Source: an uncultured Prevotellaceae bacterium
Lineage (GTDB): Bacteria > Bacteroidota > Bacteroidia > Bacteroidales > Bacteroidaceae
Assembly (NCBI GenBank): GCA_900318555.1
Contig: ONKX01000029.1
Span: forward strand, 1-36,980
Direction: 5' to 3'
DNA length: 36,980 nucleotides
The number at the start of each line of letters is the position of its first letter. Position 1 is the first letter of the stretch. The translations under genes were made by a program, and so were the position numbers. Below the pieces are notes generated by a model. The model was not told the origin of the DNA, searched no databases, and saw only the letters and a list, made by a program, of their open reading frames with translations. Shown here piece by piece: positions 16,101-24,156 of this stretch.

Positions 16101-16412
16101 GCTACTGGTGGTACCGCCAAGTTCTTCAATGACAATGGAGTAACGGCTACCGCAGTCGCTTGGCCCGACGAGGAAGGTCAGAACAACGTCATGGACATGA
16201 TTGCTGCCCATCAGTTCGACCTCATCATCAACGTGCCGAAGAACCACACCAAGCGCGAGTTGACCAACGGCTACCGCATCCGTCGTGGTGCCATAGACCA
16301 CAACATTCCCTTGATGACCAATGTCCGTCTGGCCAAAGCCTTCATCGAAGCCTTCACGGCACTTTCTCAGAACGACATCAAGATTAAGTCTTGGCAGGAA
16401 TATAACGCATAA
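13146..16412 (+). CDS. carB: Carbamoyl-phosphate synthase large subunit
   Basis: A 1088-aa protein with the expected order: carboxyphosphate ATP-grasp half (LVLGSGALKIGQAGEFDYSG at 9-28, FGGQTALNCG, IRSAYALGGLGSG), oligomerisation region, carbamoyl-phosphate ATP-grasp half (VVLGSGAYRIGSSVEFDW, VRPSYVLSGAAM, VIECNLRASRSFPF), and a C-terminal MGS-like allosteric domain (GYKVYATGGTAKFF). It makes carbamoyl phosphate for pyrimidine and arginine synthesis using ammonia passed from the CarA glutaminase. No carA is next to it here. It has its own promoter and terminator, so it is monocistronic. A 416-aa antisense frame is a shadow. Confidence 0.97.
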   Translation: MNKKLKKVLVLGSGALKIGQAGEFDYSGSQALKALREEGISSVLVNPNIATIQTSEGIADKVYFQPVTTHFVTEIIKKERPDGILLAFGGQTALNCGTELYQKGILEEYGVEVLGTSVEAIMNTEDRDLFVKKLDEIALKTPVSHAVENMEDALKAAHEIGFPIMIRSAYALGGLGSGICPDEKAFKELAESAFTFAPQILVEESLKGWKEIEFETIRDANDHCFTVASMENFDPLGIHTGESIVVAPTCSLKDEQVKMLQDITIKCVRHLGIVGECNIQFAFNAETNDYRIIEINARLSRSSALASKATGYPLAFVAAKIALGYTLDQIGEMGTTSSAYVAPSLDYMICKIPRWDLTKFAGVSRQIGSSMKSVGEIMSIGRSFEEMIQKGLRMIGQGMHGFVGNDHTKFDNLDDALANPTDLRIFAIAQALEDGYTVERIEQLTKIDVWFLERLKHIVDLKHELQKYNKLEDLPTDLLLEVKQCGFSDFQIARFVLKTKSTNMEKENLQVREYRKQKGILPSVKRIPTVASEHPELTNYLYFTYTHTPAFGNPEGEQYAPKHDINYYKNEKSVVVLGSGAYRIGSSVEFDWCSVNAINTARKLGYKSIMINYNPETVSTDYDMCDRLYFDELSLERVLDVMDLEQPRGVIVSVGGQIPNNLAMKLHRQGVPVLGTSPVDIDRAENRDKFSAMLDKLGIDQPAWRALTSFEDVKEFVNQVGYPVLVRPSYVLSGAAMNVCYDDEELHRFLNMATEVSKEFPVVISKFMTETKEIEFDAVADKGEVVEYAISEHVEYAGVHSGDATMVFPAQHIYFSTIRQIKKIARKIAAELNISGPFNIQFLAKNREVKVIECNLRASRSFPFVSKILKRNFIETATKIMLDAPYSRPDSSEFDIDRIGVKASQFSFARLQNADPVLGVDMSSTGEVGCLGDDLNEAMLNSLIATGYRLPKDGGSILISSGGAKGKVSLLEPAKELVKKGYKVYATGGTAKFFNDNGVTATAVAWPDEEGQNNVMDMIAAHQFDLIINVPKNHTKRELTNGYRIRRGAIDHNIPLMTNVRLAKAFIEAFTALSQNDIKIKSWQEYNA

Positions 16413-16433
16413 TAGGCAAAACATTCATAAAAA

Positions 16434-16469
16434 AGGTGGACTGACGTTTGGTTAGTCCATCTTTTTTTT
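16434..16469 (+). terminator. carB terminator, overlapping the engB promoter
   Basis: A 12-bp stem with two G-U pairs (AGGTGGACTGAC / GTTAGTCCATCT) closes a 5-nt loop GTTTG (16446-16450), followed by eight T. The loop carries the -33 TTTG of the next promoter. Confidence 0.9.
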
Positions 16470-16478
16470 CTATCTTTG
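16447..16478 (+). promoter_or_regulatory. engB promoter
   Basis: TTTG 16447-16450, a 20-bp spacer, TATCTTTG 16471-16478. This fixes the engB start at ATG 16497, because the in-frame TTG at 16476 lies inside the -7 box. Confidence 0.85.
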
Positions 16479-16496
16479 CAGACAAAACGAAGAATT

Positions 16497-17096
16497 ATGG
16501 AAATCAAACAAGCTGAATTCTCACTATCGGCACCTGTAGTGTCGATGTGCCCAAAGGACACGAAACCAGAATATGCGTTCATTGGACGCTCGAACGTGGG
16601 CAAGTCCAGCCTTATCAATATGCTTACCAACAACCGCAAACTGGCAAAGACCAGTGCCACGCCCGGTAAGACACTACTCATCAATCACTTTATTATTAAT
16701 AAGGAATGGTATCTAGTCGACTTGCCTGGCTATGGCTATGCAAAGCGTTCAAAAAAAGAAATAGACCGCCTGGATCAAATGATTCGCGGGTACATTCTCC
16801 AGCGCGAACAACTTGTAAATGTCTTTGTCTTGGTTGACATCCGACTGGAGCCGCAGAAGATAGACCTCGAGTTCATTGAGTGGCTGGGATTATCGTCCGT
16901 TCCTTTCAGCATCATTTTTACAAAGGCCGACAAACTGACGCCCAATAAATGTAATCAGGCTGTTGATGGTTACAAAAAGAAGTTATCAGAAACTTGGGAG
17001 GAGCTGCCCCCCATGTTTGTCACCTCTGCCGAAAAGAAAACAGGACGCGACGACGTGCTCAACTATATTGACGGAATTAATAAGTCTGTAAAATAA
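16497..17096 (+). CDS. engB: Ribosome-biogenesis GTPase EngB/YsxC (YihA)
   Basis: A 199-aa TRAFAC-class GTPase. G1 [12 protein letters not shown] (about 30-41), G2 region [12 protein letters not shown]3 [13 protein letters not shown]4 TKADKL and G5-like [11 protein letters not shown] are all visible. Family members help late assembly of the 50S ribosomal subunit. Length is normal. The leader is only about 15 nt. The gene ends 27 nt from the convergent gene at 17124, and no clear terminator is visible between them. Confidence 0.95.
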   Translation: MEIKQAEFSLSAPVVSMCPKDTKPEYAFIGRSNVGKSSLINMLTNNRKLAKTSATPGKTLLINHFIINKEWYLVDLPGYGYAKRSKKEIDRLDQMIRGYILQREQLVNVFVLVDIRLEPQKIDLEFIEWLGLSSVPFSIIFTKADKLTPNKCNQAVDGYKKKLSETWEELPPMFVTSAEKKTGRDDVLNYIDGINKSVK

Positions 17097-17123
17097 AGTA
17101 ACAGACTGACATTCAGAAAGTTC

Positions 17124-18374
17124 TTACTTATCTATCATCTTTTTCTTTATCTTATCGATTCCTTTCAGCAGGTCCTCCGTGGGTTCAATGATGTTTTCAG
17201 AGCCCCAGAAATCAGGATCGTTGAAATATATCACCTTGTCGTAAAAGTTGTCATGACGGAAGAATGAGTCACGTACGCGGATAGGGCGAATATCTGTGCC
17301 CTCTTGGCGGTCAGTGACAACCATCTCAGAAACAATATTGAAATTCGACTTAAACAAACGTCGCTTCCAGTCGCAACGGAACCGGATAACGTTTCGGATG
17401 TAGTTAAGCCGCGTCACACCTCCGTCTGTCGTGTAGTCGGCAGTCAACGACAACTCGTAGGGTGTAAAACGTAATGAGAAGGGTTTCTTGCGCAATATCA
17501 TTGCTGTCACCTTGGCGGGACTACGCATATCCAATGAGAGATCTATCTTGGTGAAGGCCAGTGTCTCGCGATCGACATACAACCGGCCTGTCCACAGAGC
17601 GTACGTCTCAGTAATTTTGGGCGTCAGTTCCACCACGTACTGCATCCGGCCATCCATCATCTCCGGAGTACGAAGACGCAGGGTATATTTCGACAATTCC
17701 TCTTCGTTTAGCAGTATATCTCGCTCCTTCACTACGTCAAGGATTATGGGAAGCACAGGACCACCCTGTAGCTTCACGGCCAACGTATCACTGGCACGCT
17801 GACTGAGCAGCCGACGACCCTTCAGGATCTTCACACCATCACCAGCATCACTCTTCTGGTAACCAGTCTTATAGATGTCCACAACACCTTCGGCAATGCT
17901 GATGAAACGCTGTCGCTTCTGTACCGTCTCACGATAGAAACCACGCATCAGATTCGGATTGTTCGGATAGTTGCGTTCTATACGGTCAATGGCCTTCAGC
18001 ACGATATCACGTGCCTCGTGGCCTTCTACCACCACTTCGTCGAGCATTACGCTGCTGGCCTGCAAACGGACGGGATTGCCCTCCTGCTCCAGAGACCGAC
18101 ACGCTGCTGCTGTCAGACGACGCGTCTGATAGCCCAGACATGAGAATACCACCTCACGGGGAGCAGCACTCAACTTCAGCACAAATTCACCATCGGCATT
18201 CGTTACAGTACCAACACGATTACTCATCACACTAACTGATGCCAGTGGTTTCTTCGTTTTGGCATCAGTTACACGGCCTCTTACAGTCCATAGTGAATCT
18301 GTCTGCGCCCATGAACACAGACAACACGCCATGAAGAGCGTTGTCAGTAAAAAACGTTTACTCTTCTCTTTCAT
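17124..18374 (-). CDS. Exported protein with carboxypeptidase-D-regulatory-like domain
   Basis: A 416-aa protein with a signal peptide (1-23, ending CSWAQ). Residues about 28-110 form a CarboxypepD_reg-like beta sandwich (VRGRVTDAKTKKPLASVSVMSN ... NADGEFVLKL ... VVFSCLGYQTRR), the domain found at the start of SusC/TonB-dependent proteins. There is no plug or barrel: the rest (VVEGHEARDIVLKAIDRIERNYPNNP..., GFYRETVQKRQRFISIAEGVVDIYKT, then beta-rich) matches a common Bacteroidetes periplasmic or outer-membrane-associated family of unknown function. It is divergent from the sensor pair at 18540 and convergent with engB. No clear promoter was seen upstream. Confidence 0.85.
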   Translation of the reverse strand: MKEKSKRFLLTTLFMACCLCSWAQTDSLWTVRGRVTDAKTKKPLASVSVMSNRVGTVTNADGEFVLKLSAAPREVVFSCLGYQTRRLTAAACRSLEQEGNPVRLQASSVMLDEVVVEGHEARDIVLKAIDRIERNYPNNPNLMRGFYRETVQKRQRFISIAEGVVDIYKTGYQKSDAGDGVKILKGRRLLSQRASDTLAVKLQGGPVLPIILDVVKERDILLNEEELSKYTLRLRTPEMMDGRMQYVVELTPKITETYALWTGRLYVDRETLAFTKIDLSLDMRSPAKVTAMILRKKPFSLRFTPYELSLTADYTTDGGVTRLNYIRNVIRFRCDWKRRLFKSNFNIVSEMVVTDRQEGTDIRPIRVRDSFFRHDNFYDKVIYFNDPDFWGSENIIEPTEDLLKGIDKIKKKMIDK

Positions 18375-18487
18375 CCAATCAAGTTCTTATGTCTGTTTCT
18401 AAGACGCTAATTTGACAGGAAAGTCAAACCGAACAAGCAGTATTTATAATTCCTTAACAGTGTTTTCAAAGATATAATACATATACT

Positions 18488-18519
18488 TTTGGAAATATAA
18501 CCAATTCTTCGTAAATTTG
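18488..18519 (+). promoter_or_regulatory. Promoter of the sensor pair
   Basis: TTTG 18488-18491, a 20-bp spacer, TAAATTTG 18512-18519, with the ATG 21 nt further. No marked dyad is present at the -33 box here. Confidence 0.75.
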
Positions 18520-18539
18520 CAGCCAGAAGACCTTGAACT

Positions 18540-20039
18540 ATGCTGAAATGGCCTAAAATAATCAACAAGACCTTGTCAGTCAAGTTAAGTCTGATGGTTG
18601 TCTGCGAGATAGCGCTGTTGTTATTTGTAGCGCTAGCAGTAATGTTTTATTTCGCACGTCAGACATTGAAAGCAGAAGCTATGCGTAATGCCGAGCAGAC
18701 GCTGGAGTCGACGGTACAGCATATAGATAATATCCTTTTAAGCGTAGAACAGGCAACTGGCAACATCTACTGGAACCTTCTGGGTAAAATGAACAATCGC
18801 GAACGAATGTTCCACTATTGTCAGACTGTCATTGAGAGCAATCCCTATATTGTCGGCTGTGCCATTGCTATGGATCCCAACTTCTACGAAGATAAGAAGC
18901 CGTTCATGGCTTACGTTCATCGCAAAGGTTTCAACAACGAGAGCGAAGAACTGGTTATGGCTAAAGCATTCGGTGGAAAACCTTACACCCAACAGACGTG
19001 GTATACAGAACCAATCACAGAAGGACACGCATGCTGGATGGAACCTGTGAAGGATACACCTAACGACGATGCGGTGACATGCTTCTCGCTACCACTTTAC
19101 GACGGCAATTGGAAACCTATTGGCGTACTGTCCGTAGATGTGTCCCTTGCCCTGCTTTCTCAAATCGTACTCGACGCAAAACCGTCGGCTAACGGCTATA
19201 GCACGCTACTGGGTAAAAATGGTGCGTTTCTTGTACATCCAGATCCCGTCAAGTTATCTCATGAAACGGTGTTCACACAGTGTGAGAACGGTGCCGACCC
19301 CTCGGTACGAATAGCCGCAGAAGCAATGGTAAACGGCGAGCGAGGCTATAAACAGTTTGTGATGAACGGTGAAGACTGGTATGTATTCTATCGTCCCTTC
19401 GAACGTTCCGCAGTACCAGGCCGAGCCATGGAGGAACTGAAATGGAGCGTAGGGGTAGTATATCCTGAGGAAGACATCTTCGGTGACTATAACTTGCTAC
19501 TGACTATCGTGTTGGTCATTGCCATTATCGGTATGTTGCTGACTTGGGTGCTCTGTACACTCATCACCCACCGCCAATTGGAGCCCTTGCATCTGTTGAC
19601 AGAATCGGCCGAGCGAATTGCCCGCGGACACTACGGAGAAACCATTCCCGACTCACGACGCAAGGACGAGATAGGACGTTTGCAGTTTCATTTCCAGCAG
19701 ATGCAACGTGCACTGGCAGAACGCATGAGCGAGTTGCAGCAATTGAAAGATAATTTGCAGGAACGAAATGAGGTGCTTAAACAAACATACACCCAGACGC
19801 AGGAGGCTGACCGCGTGAAGACCGCCTTCCTGCACAACATGACAAACCAAATGACAGGTCCTGCGGACACCATCGTCAAAAACGTTACAGAACTATGTGA
19901 GCACTATCACGACAATACACGACAAAAAACGGCAGACAATGTTGACATCATACAACAAGAGGGACAGATCATTACAGACCTGCTTAACAGTTTGATAGAA
20001 ACTGCCGAGAGTGAAAAAGGAAAGGAGGAACACGTATGA
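18540..20039 (+). CDS. dCache/HAMP sensor with degenerate histidine-kinase dimerisation region and no ATPase domain
   Basis: A 499-aa membrane protein. TM1 is about 17-38, a periplasmic Cache-type sensor region spans 40-315 (NPYIVGCAIAMDP, QTWYTEP...HACWMEPVKD, IGVLSVDVS), TM2 is about 319-342, HAMP 343-392, then a coiled coil. Residues 424-490 resemble a HisKA dimerisation domain (VKTAFLHNMTNQMTGPADTIV), but the phosphoacceptor His is replaced by Asn436, and the protein ends with no HATPase domain. The next gene, overlapping by 4 nt (ATGA), has the same layout with an intact kinase. The likely role is a non-catalytic sensor partner, possibly in a heterodimer (inference). It is probably not a simple truncation, since start, stop and coupling are clean. 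Confidence 0.85.
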   Translation: MLKWPKIINKTLSVKLSLMVVCEIALLLFVALAVMFYFARQTLKAEAMRNAEQTLESTVQHIDNILLSVEQATGNIYWNLLGKMNNRERMFHYCQTVIESNPYIVGCAIAMDPNFYEDKKPFMAYVHRKGFNNESEELVMAKAFGGKPYTQQTWYTEPITEGHACWMEPVKDTPNDDAVTCFSLPLYDGNWKPIGVLSVDVSLALLSQIVLDAKPSANGYSTLLGKNGAFLVHPDPVKLSHETVFTQCENGADPSVRIAAEAMVNGERGYKQFVMNGEDWYVFYRPFERSAVPGRAMEELKWSVGVVYPEEDIFGDYNLLLTIVLVIAIIGMLLTWVLCTLITHRQLEPLHLLTESAERIARGHYGETIPDSRRKDEIGRLQFHFQQMQRALAERMSELQQLKDNLQERNEVLKQTYTQTQEADRVKTAFLHNMTNQMTGPADTIVKNVTELCEHYHDNTRQKTADNVDIIQQEGQIITDLLNSLIETAESEKGKEEHV

Positions 20040-21970
20040 GAGAGCTGATACGTCATAGCCTGTCCAGAAAACTCACCATCGGTATGTTGCTGATGGCTGC
20101 ACCAGTGTTCATTCTGGCATTGGGCGGAATGTTTATGCAGTCGCAGTTCTTCATCCGTCAAGAAGCACAGAAAAGTGCCAGCAACATGCTGAATACGACT
20201 GTGCAGCGCGTCAGAAGTATGATGAGTACCATAGAGACTGCCACCAATGCCAACACGTGGCTCGCCGAAGAACATTTCCAACCAGACTCGCTATTGGCTA
20301 TCTCGCGACTCGTTGTTATGTTGAACAGTCATGTCAACGGGTGTTGCATTGCCGCAGAGCCGAACATGTTCCAACAATACGGACGTTATTTCGATGCCTA
20401 TACGCTGAGAGAGGGAGACTCCATTATCACCGTACGAGACGCTCCCTATGAATATTTCGAGAAACCTTGGTATAGTGTTGCCCGCGAATTGGGCAAAGCC
20501 TGCTGGGTGAAGCCCTATGCCGACGACACCGAAGGGACTGTGGTGGCTACCGACCAGATCACATCATACAGCCGCCCCATTTTCCTAGAAAGCGGACAGC
20601 TGGCAGGCATCATCACCTGCGACCTGTCCATGCGTCGCATAGCAGCCGTTGTCGATAGTGCTGCCGTCCCCTATCCACACGCATATTATATGATGGTAGG
20701 TAGCGACGGACAATATTACATCCATCCCGACACTACAAGGCTCTACAAGCAGACCATATTCTCCAATGCCGACCCCAACAAACATACTGATCTGATAGCA
20801 CTGGGACATGAGATGACTGCGGGTAATCTAGGTGTCATGAAGGCTACGATAGACGGCGTGGATTGTCATGTATGTTACCGTCCCATACCTGGTACAGAAT
20901 GGAGTCTCGCATTGGTATGTCCCGACAAAGACATTCTCTGGAGTTACCATAAATTGGTATATATTATTGCTGCACTGATTGGCATCGGATTGATTATCAT
21001 TTTGCTGCTGTGCCAAAGCAGTGTGGCAAGGGAAATTAAACCACTCAACAAGTTACTGCGCCTCTCAGAGAAGATAGCAAGAGACCACAACGACGAGATT
21101 ATTCTGCGTACCAAACGTGCCGACGTTATCGGACAGCTGCAAAACAGTTTTGCCACCATGCAACAGTCGCTAAACTTCCACATGGGAGCACTGCGACATA
21201 CTGCAGAGACAAGCAGAAACCGTAATGAAGAGCTGGCAAAGGCTACGGAAAAGGTTGAGGAGGCTGTGAGGCAAAAAACACGCTTTATTCAAAACGTATC
21301 ACACCAGATACGCACACCACTGAACATCATCATAGGTTTCGCACAAGTGCTGCGCGACAGCCTGTTGACATACAAAAGCGATACAAAGGATAACGACTTG
21401 CTGCCAGAAGAAGAGTTGGCAAGCATTACCGACACCATGTTGCATAATGCTCATCACCTGAACCGCATGGTTCAGATGCTATTCGACAGCTCTGACTCGG
21501 GTGTTTCTCAGGAGTTGCAGGCCCACAGAAATGAACTTGTGTCATGTAATGAATTGGCTCGGGAATGTGTTAGCAGCTTGAAGGATAATTTCCCCGACAC
21601 AGACATTCTACTGAAAACTGAATTGCCTGACAATTGTTGTATACACACTAGCCACCTTTACCTGATGAGAACTATTCGCGAATTGCTATATAATTCCGCC
21701 AAGTATTCGGACGGTAAACACGTGGTGATGCACGTCACACAAACAGACAATACTGTATGCTTCATTGTTGAGGATGTTGGCATGGGACTGTCGGAGGAAC
21801 AATTGGAAATGATTTTCATGCCGTTTGGAAAAATCAACGATCTGTCGGAAGGCTTGGGTCTAGGTCTGCCATTGGCCAAACGCCATGCCCAAGGACTGGG
21901 AGGTGACCTCACACTGGACACCACGTATCAGGATGGTTGTCGCTTCGTCATGGAACTGCCAAAACAGTAA
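20036..21970 (+). CDS. dCache/HAMP sensor histidine kinase
   Basis: A 644-aa protein. TM1 is about 13-35, a Cache-type periplasmic region 40-300 (HVNGCCIAAEPN, KPWYSVARELGKACWVKPY, GIITCDLSM), TM2 about 306-327, HAMP about 328-380, HisKA with FIQNVSHQIRTPLNIIIGF (phosphoacceptor His423), and HATPase with N-box RELLYNSAKYSDG (548-560), G1 EDVGMGL (579-585), F-box IFMPF and G2 EGLGLGLPLAKRH (605-617). It is a complete class I histidine kinase with no attached receiver or DNA-binding domain, and no response regulator gene is nearby. It is translationally coupled to the upstream pseudokinase-like sensor. Confidence 0.93.
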   Translation: MRELIRHSLSRKLTIGMLLMAAPVFILALGGMFMQSQFFIRQEAQKSASNMLNTTVQRVRSMMSTIETATNANTWLAEEHFQPDSLLAISRLVVMLNSHVNGCCIAAEPNMFQQYGRYFDAYTLREGDSIITVRDAPYEYFEKPWYSVARELGKACWVKPYADDTEGTVVATDQITSYSRPIFLESGQLAGIITCDLSMRRIAAVVDSAAVPYPHAYYMMVGSDGQYYIHPDTTRLYKQTIFSNADPNKHTDLIALGHEMTAGNLGVMKATIDGVDCHVCYRPIPGTEWSLALVCPDKDILWSYHKLVYIIAALIGIGLIIILLLCQSSVAREIKPLNKLLRLSEKIARDHNDEIILRTKRADVIGQLQNSFATMQQSLNFHMGALRHTAETSRNRNEELAKATEKVEEAVRQKTRFIQNVSHQIRTPLNIIIGFAQVLRDSLLTYKSDTKDNDLLPEEELASITDTMLHNAHHLNRMVQMLFDSSDSGVSQELQAHRNELVSCNELARECVSSLKDNFPDTDILLKTELPDNCCIHTSHLYLMRTIRELLYNSAKYSDGKHVVMHVTQTDNTVCFIVEDVGMGLSEEQLEMIFMPFGKINDLSEGLGLGLPLAKRHAQGLGGDLTLDTTYQDGCRFVMELPKQ

Positions 21971-21972
21971 CC

Positions 21973-22008
21973 AAGGAAGTCAGAGAAGTTAAGGAAGTTA
22001 AAGAAGTG
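21973..22008. repeat. 9-bp tandem repeat (4 units) after the histidine kinase gene
   Basis: AAGGAAGTC, AGAGAAGTT, AAGGAAGTT, AAAGAAGTG run from 3 nt after the kinase stop codon to the rho terminator-promoter region. Confidence 0.8.
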
Positions 22009-22025
22009 AACGACAATTGAAAAAA

Positions 22026-22059
22026 ATGAGCAAACGGTTTGGTTGGTTCATTTTTTTTT
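22026..22059 (+). terminator. Terminator of the sensor pair, overlapping the rho promoter
   Basis: ATGAGCAAAC pairs with GTTGGTTCAT (9 of 10 positions, one G-U) around loop GGTTTG (22036-22041), followed by nine T. As at engB and smalltalk, the loop holds the next promoter's TTTG. Confidence 0.85.
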
Positions 22060-22069
22060 CGTATCTTTG
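22038..22069 (+). promoter_or_regulatory. rho promoter
   Basis: TTTG 22038-22041, a 20-bp spacer, TATCTTTG 22062-22069. The leader to ATG 22167 is about 95 nt, the longest protein-coding leader in this window, leaving room for autoregulation by Rho (inference). Confidence 0.85.
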
Positions 22070-22166
22070 CAGCCGAATTCAGAAAAACGTGTTTCCGTCC
22101 GCGAAGCACCTTCTTTCCAAAACATCATTTCAACATTGAATCATTAACGATATACTGTATATTAAT

Positions 22167-24137
22167 ATGTACACGAAAGAACAATTAGAAAAACTTCCTA
22201 TCCCCGAACTGATGGCGATAGCCAGTGAACTGGGAGTCAAAGTATCGCAGAACGACGAATTGGAGAATGTGGTATATGCCATTTTAGACAAGGCCGCAGA
22301 GCAGGTAGCTGCAGGAGAACCCGTCTCAAAGCGCAAACGCACACGTATAGCAAAAGACAATAGCAAGGTTTATACCGTCAACGGCTCGGAGAGCACCACG
22401 TTAGACAAAAAAGCCACAAAGGCAGGGAAGAAACCGACGCTGGATGCACTAATTGCCGAACAGGCTGCAGCAGAAAAAGCCGAAACAGAACAGCCCGAGC
22501 AAACTGCTGCCGAACAAGCAGAAGAGAAACCCGCACCCAAGAAGCGCGTACGTAAGACAAAGAAAGAACAGGAAGAGGAGGCAGCAGCTGAAGCACCTGC
22601 TGAAGCTAAACCTGAGAAAAAGACGCGCAAGAAGGCTGCAAAAAAAGACGAAGCTGACCTGTTTGCAGAAGAGCCCGTAGTGGAAGCCATTCCTGAGGCT
22701 GTTGCAGAAGCAATTCCTGAAGCTGTAGTAGAAGACGACAATGAAGAACTATCACCTGAGATGATTGATCAGTTACAGGAGAAAATGGCTAATAACGTTG
22801 AGAGTGAAGAGGTTCCTATGGAAGGAGAAACCGACGATGTATGGGAGGGTGATCCCGGCGACGGCACAGATTTTATTACCATTGTCGACTTGCCTATTGA
22901 GGACCAATCTGCCATCCCGACAGTCGACATATTTGACCGTCCCGTAGCTCAGCAACCACAGGACGAGCCTATGATGCAAGACTATCGCCAAACGGCACAG
23001 CCTGCTGCATTCGATTTCGGCGAGCTCATCACCGGTAACGGCGTGTTGGAAATCATCCAGGACGGCTATGGATTCTTGCGTTCATCGGACTTTAACTATT
23101 TGTCTTCACCAGACGATATATACGTAAATCCACAGCAAATCAGACGCTGGAGCCTGAAAACAGGTGATGTCGTAGAGTGTACCGTCCGTCCACCACACGA
23201 CAATGAGAAATACTTTGCCCTGTCAAACGTTACCAGCATCAACGGACGTAATCCCCAGGAAGTGCGCGATCGCGTTGCCTTCGAACATCTGACACCGCTG
23301 TTCCCAGATGAGAAATTCACCCTGTGTGGCGATAAGGCAACAACAAATCCGTCGGTACGCATTGTCGATCTTTTTGCACCTATCGGTAAAGGTCAGCGTG
23401 CCCTCATCGTGGCTCAGCCAAAGACTGGTAAGACATTATTGATGAAGGATATTGCCAACGCCATTGCTGCAAATCACCCGGAGGCATACATCATGATGTT
23501 GCTCATCGATGAACGCCCAGAAGAGGTTACGGATATGGCACGGACAGTGAACGCAGAAGTCATTGCTTCGACATTCGACGAGCCTGCTGACCGTCACGTG
23601 AAAATTGCTGGCATCGTATTGGAAAAGGCCAAGCGAATGGTAGAATGCGGTCACGACGTCGTCATTTTCCTCGACTCTATCACACGTCTGGCACGTGCCT
23701 ACAATACCGTTGCTCCCGCCAGCGGTAAGGTACTCACAGGTGGTGTCGACGCAAATGCCCTGCAGAAGCCCAAGCGTTTCTTCGGTGCAGCCCGTAACAT
23801 CGAAGGCGGCGGTTCGCTGACCATCATTGCTACCGCACTGACAGACACTGGTTCGAAGATGGACGAAGTAATCTTCGAGGAATTCAAGGGTACAGGTAAC
23901 TCCGAATTGCAGCTCGACCGTATGCTTGCCAACAAACGCGTGTTCCCAGCTGTCAACCTGGTACTTTCTTCTACACGTCGCGACGAGCTGTTGCAGGATC
24001 AGACCACACTGAACCGCATGTGGATTATCCGCAAATTCATTGCCGAGATGAATCCCATCGAGGCTATGAGTACCATCCGCGATCGTTTGGTACAGACACA
24101 TTCAAACGAGGAGTTCCTGCTTTCGATGAACGGATAA
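22167..24137 (+). CDS. rho: Transcription termination factor Rho, with long charged N-terminal insert
   Basis: A 656-aa hexameric RNA helicase that ends transcription. It has an N-terminal Rho-N helix ([20 protein letters not shown], 3-22), a low-complexity Ala/Glu/Lys/Pro region (about 60-270) with the internal repeat EAIPEAV, an OB-fold RNA-binding domain ([20 protein letters not shown], about 286-305), Walker A QPKTGKT (about 417-423), [10 protein letters not shown] and the Q/R-loop regions. E. coli Rho is 419 aa; the difference is the insert. Published work on Bacteroides Rho describes a disordered insert that promotes phase separation and matters in the gut; this one is similar in kind. 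ansA follows after 19 nt, probably in the same transcript. Confidence 0.97.
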   Translation: MYTKEQLEKLPIPELMAIASELGVKVSQNDELENVVYAILDKAAEQVAAGEPVSKRKRTRIAKDNSKVYTVNGSESTTLDKKATKAGKKPTLDALIAEQAAAEKAETEQPEQTAAEQAEEKPAPKKRVRKTKKEQEEEAAAEAPAEAKPEKKTRKKAAKKDEADLFAEEPVVEAIPEAVAEAIPEAVVEDDNEELSPEMIDQLQEKMANNVESEEVPMEGETDDVWEGDPGDGTDFITIVDLPIEDQSAIPTVDIFDRPVAQQPQDEPMMQDYRQTAQPAAFDFGELITGNGVLEIIQDGYGFLRSSDFNYLSSPDDIYVNPQQIRRWSLKTGDVVECTVRPPHDNEKYFALSNVTSINGRNPQEVRDRVAFEHLTPLFPDEKFTLCGDKATTNPSVRIVDLFAPIGKGQRALIVAQPKTGKTLLMKDIANAIAANHPEAYIMMLLIDERPEEVTDMARTVNAEVIASTFDEPADRHVKIAGIVLEKAKRMVECGHDVVIFLDSITRLARAYNTVAPASGKVLTGGVDANALQKPKRFFGAARNIEGGGSLTIIATALTDTGSKMDEVIFEEFKGTGNSELQLDRMLANKRVFPAVNLVLSSTRRDELLQDQTTLNRMWIIRKFIAEMNPIEAMSTIRDRLVQTHSNEEFLLSMNG

Positions 24138-24156
24138 GACATAACATTTACGTACC

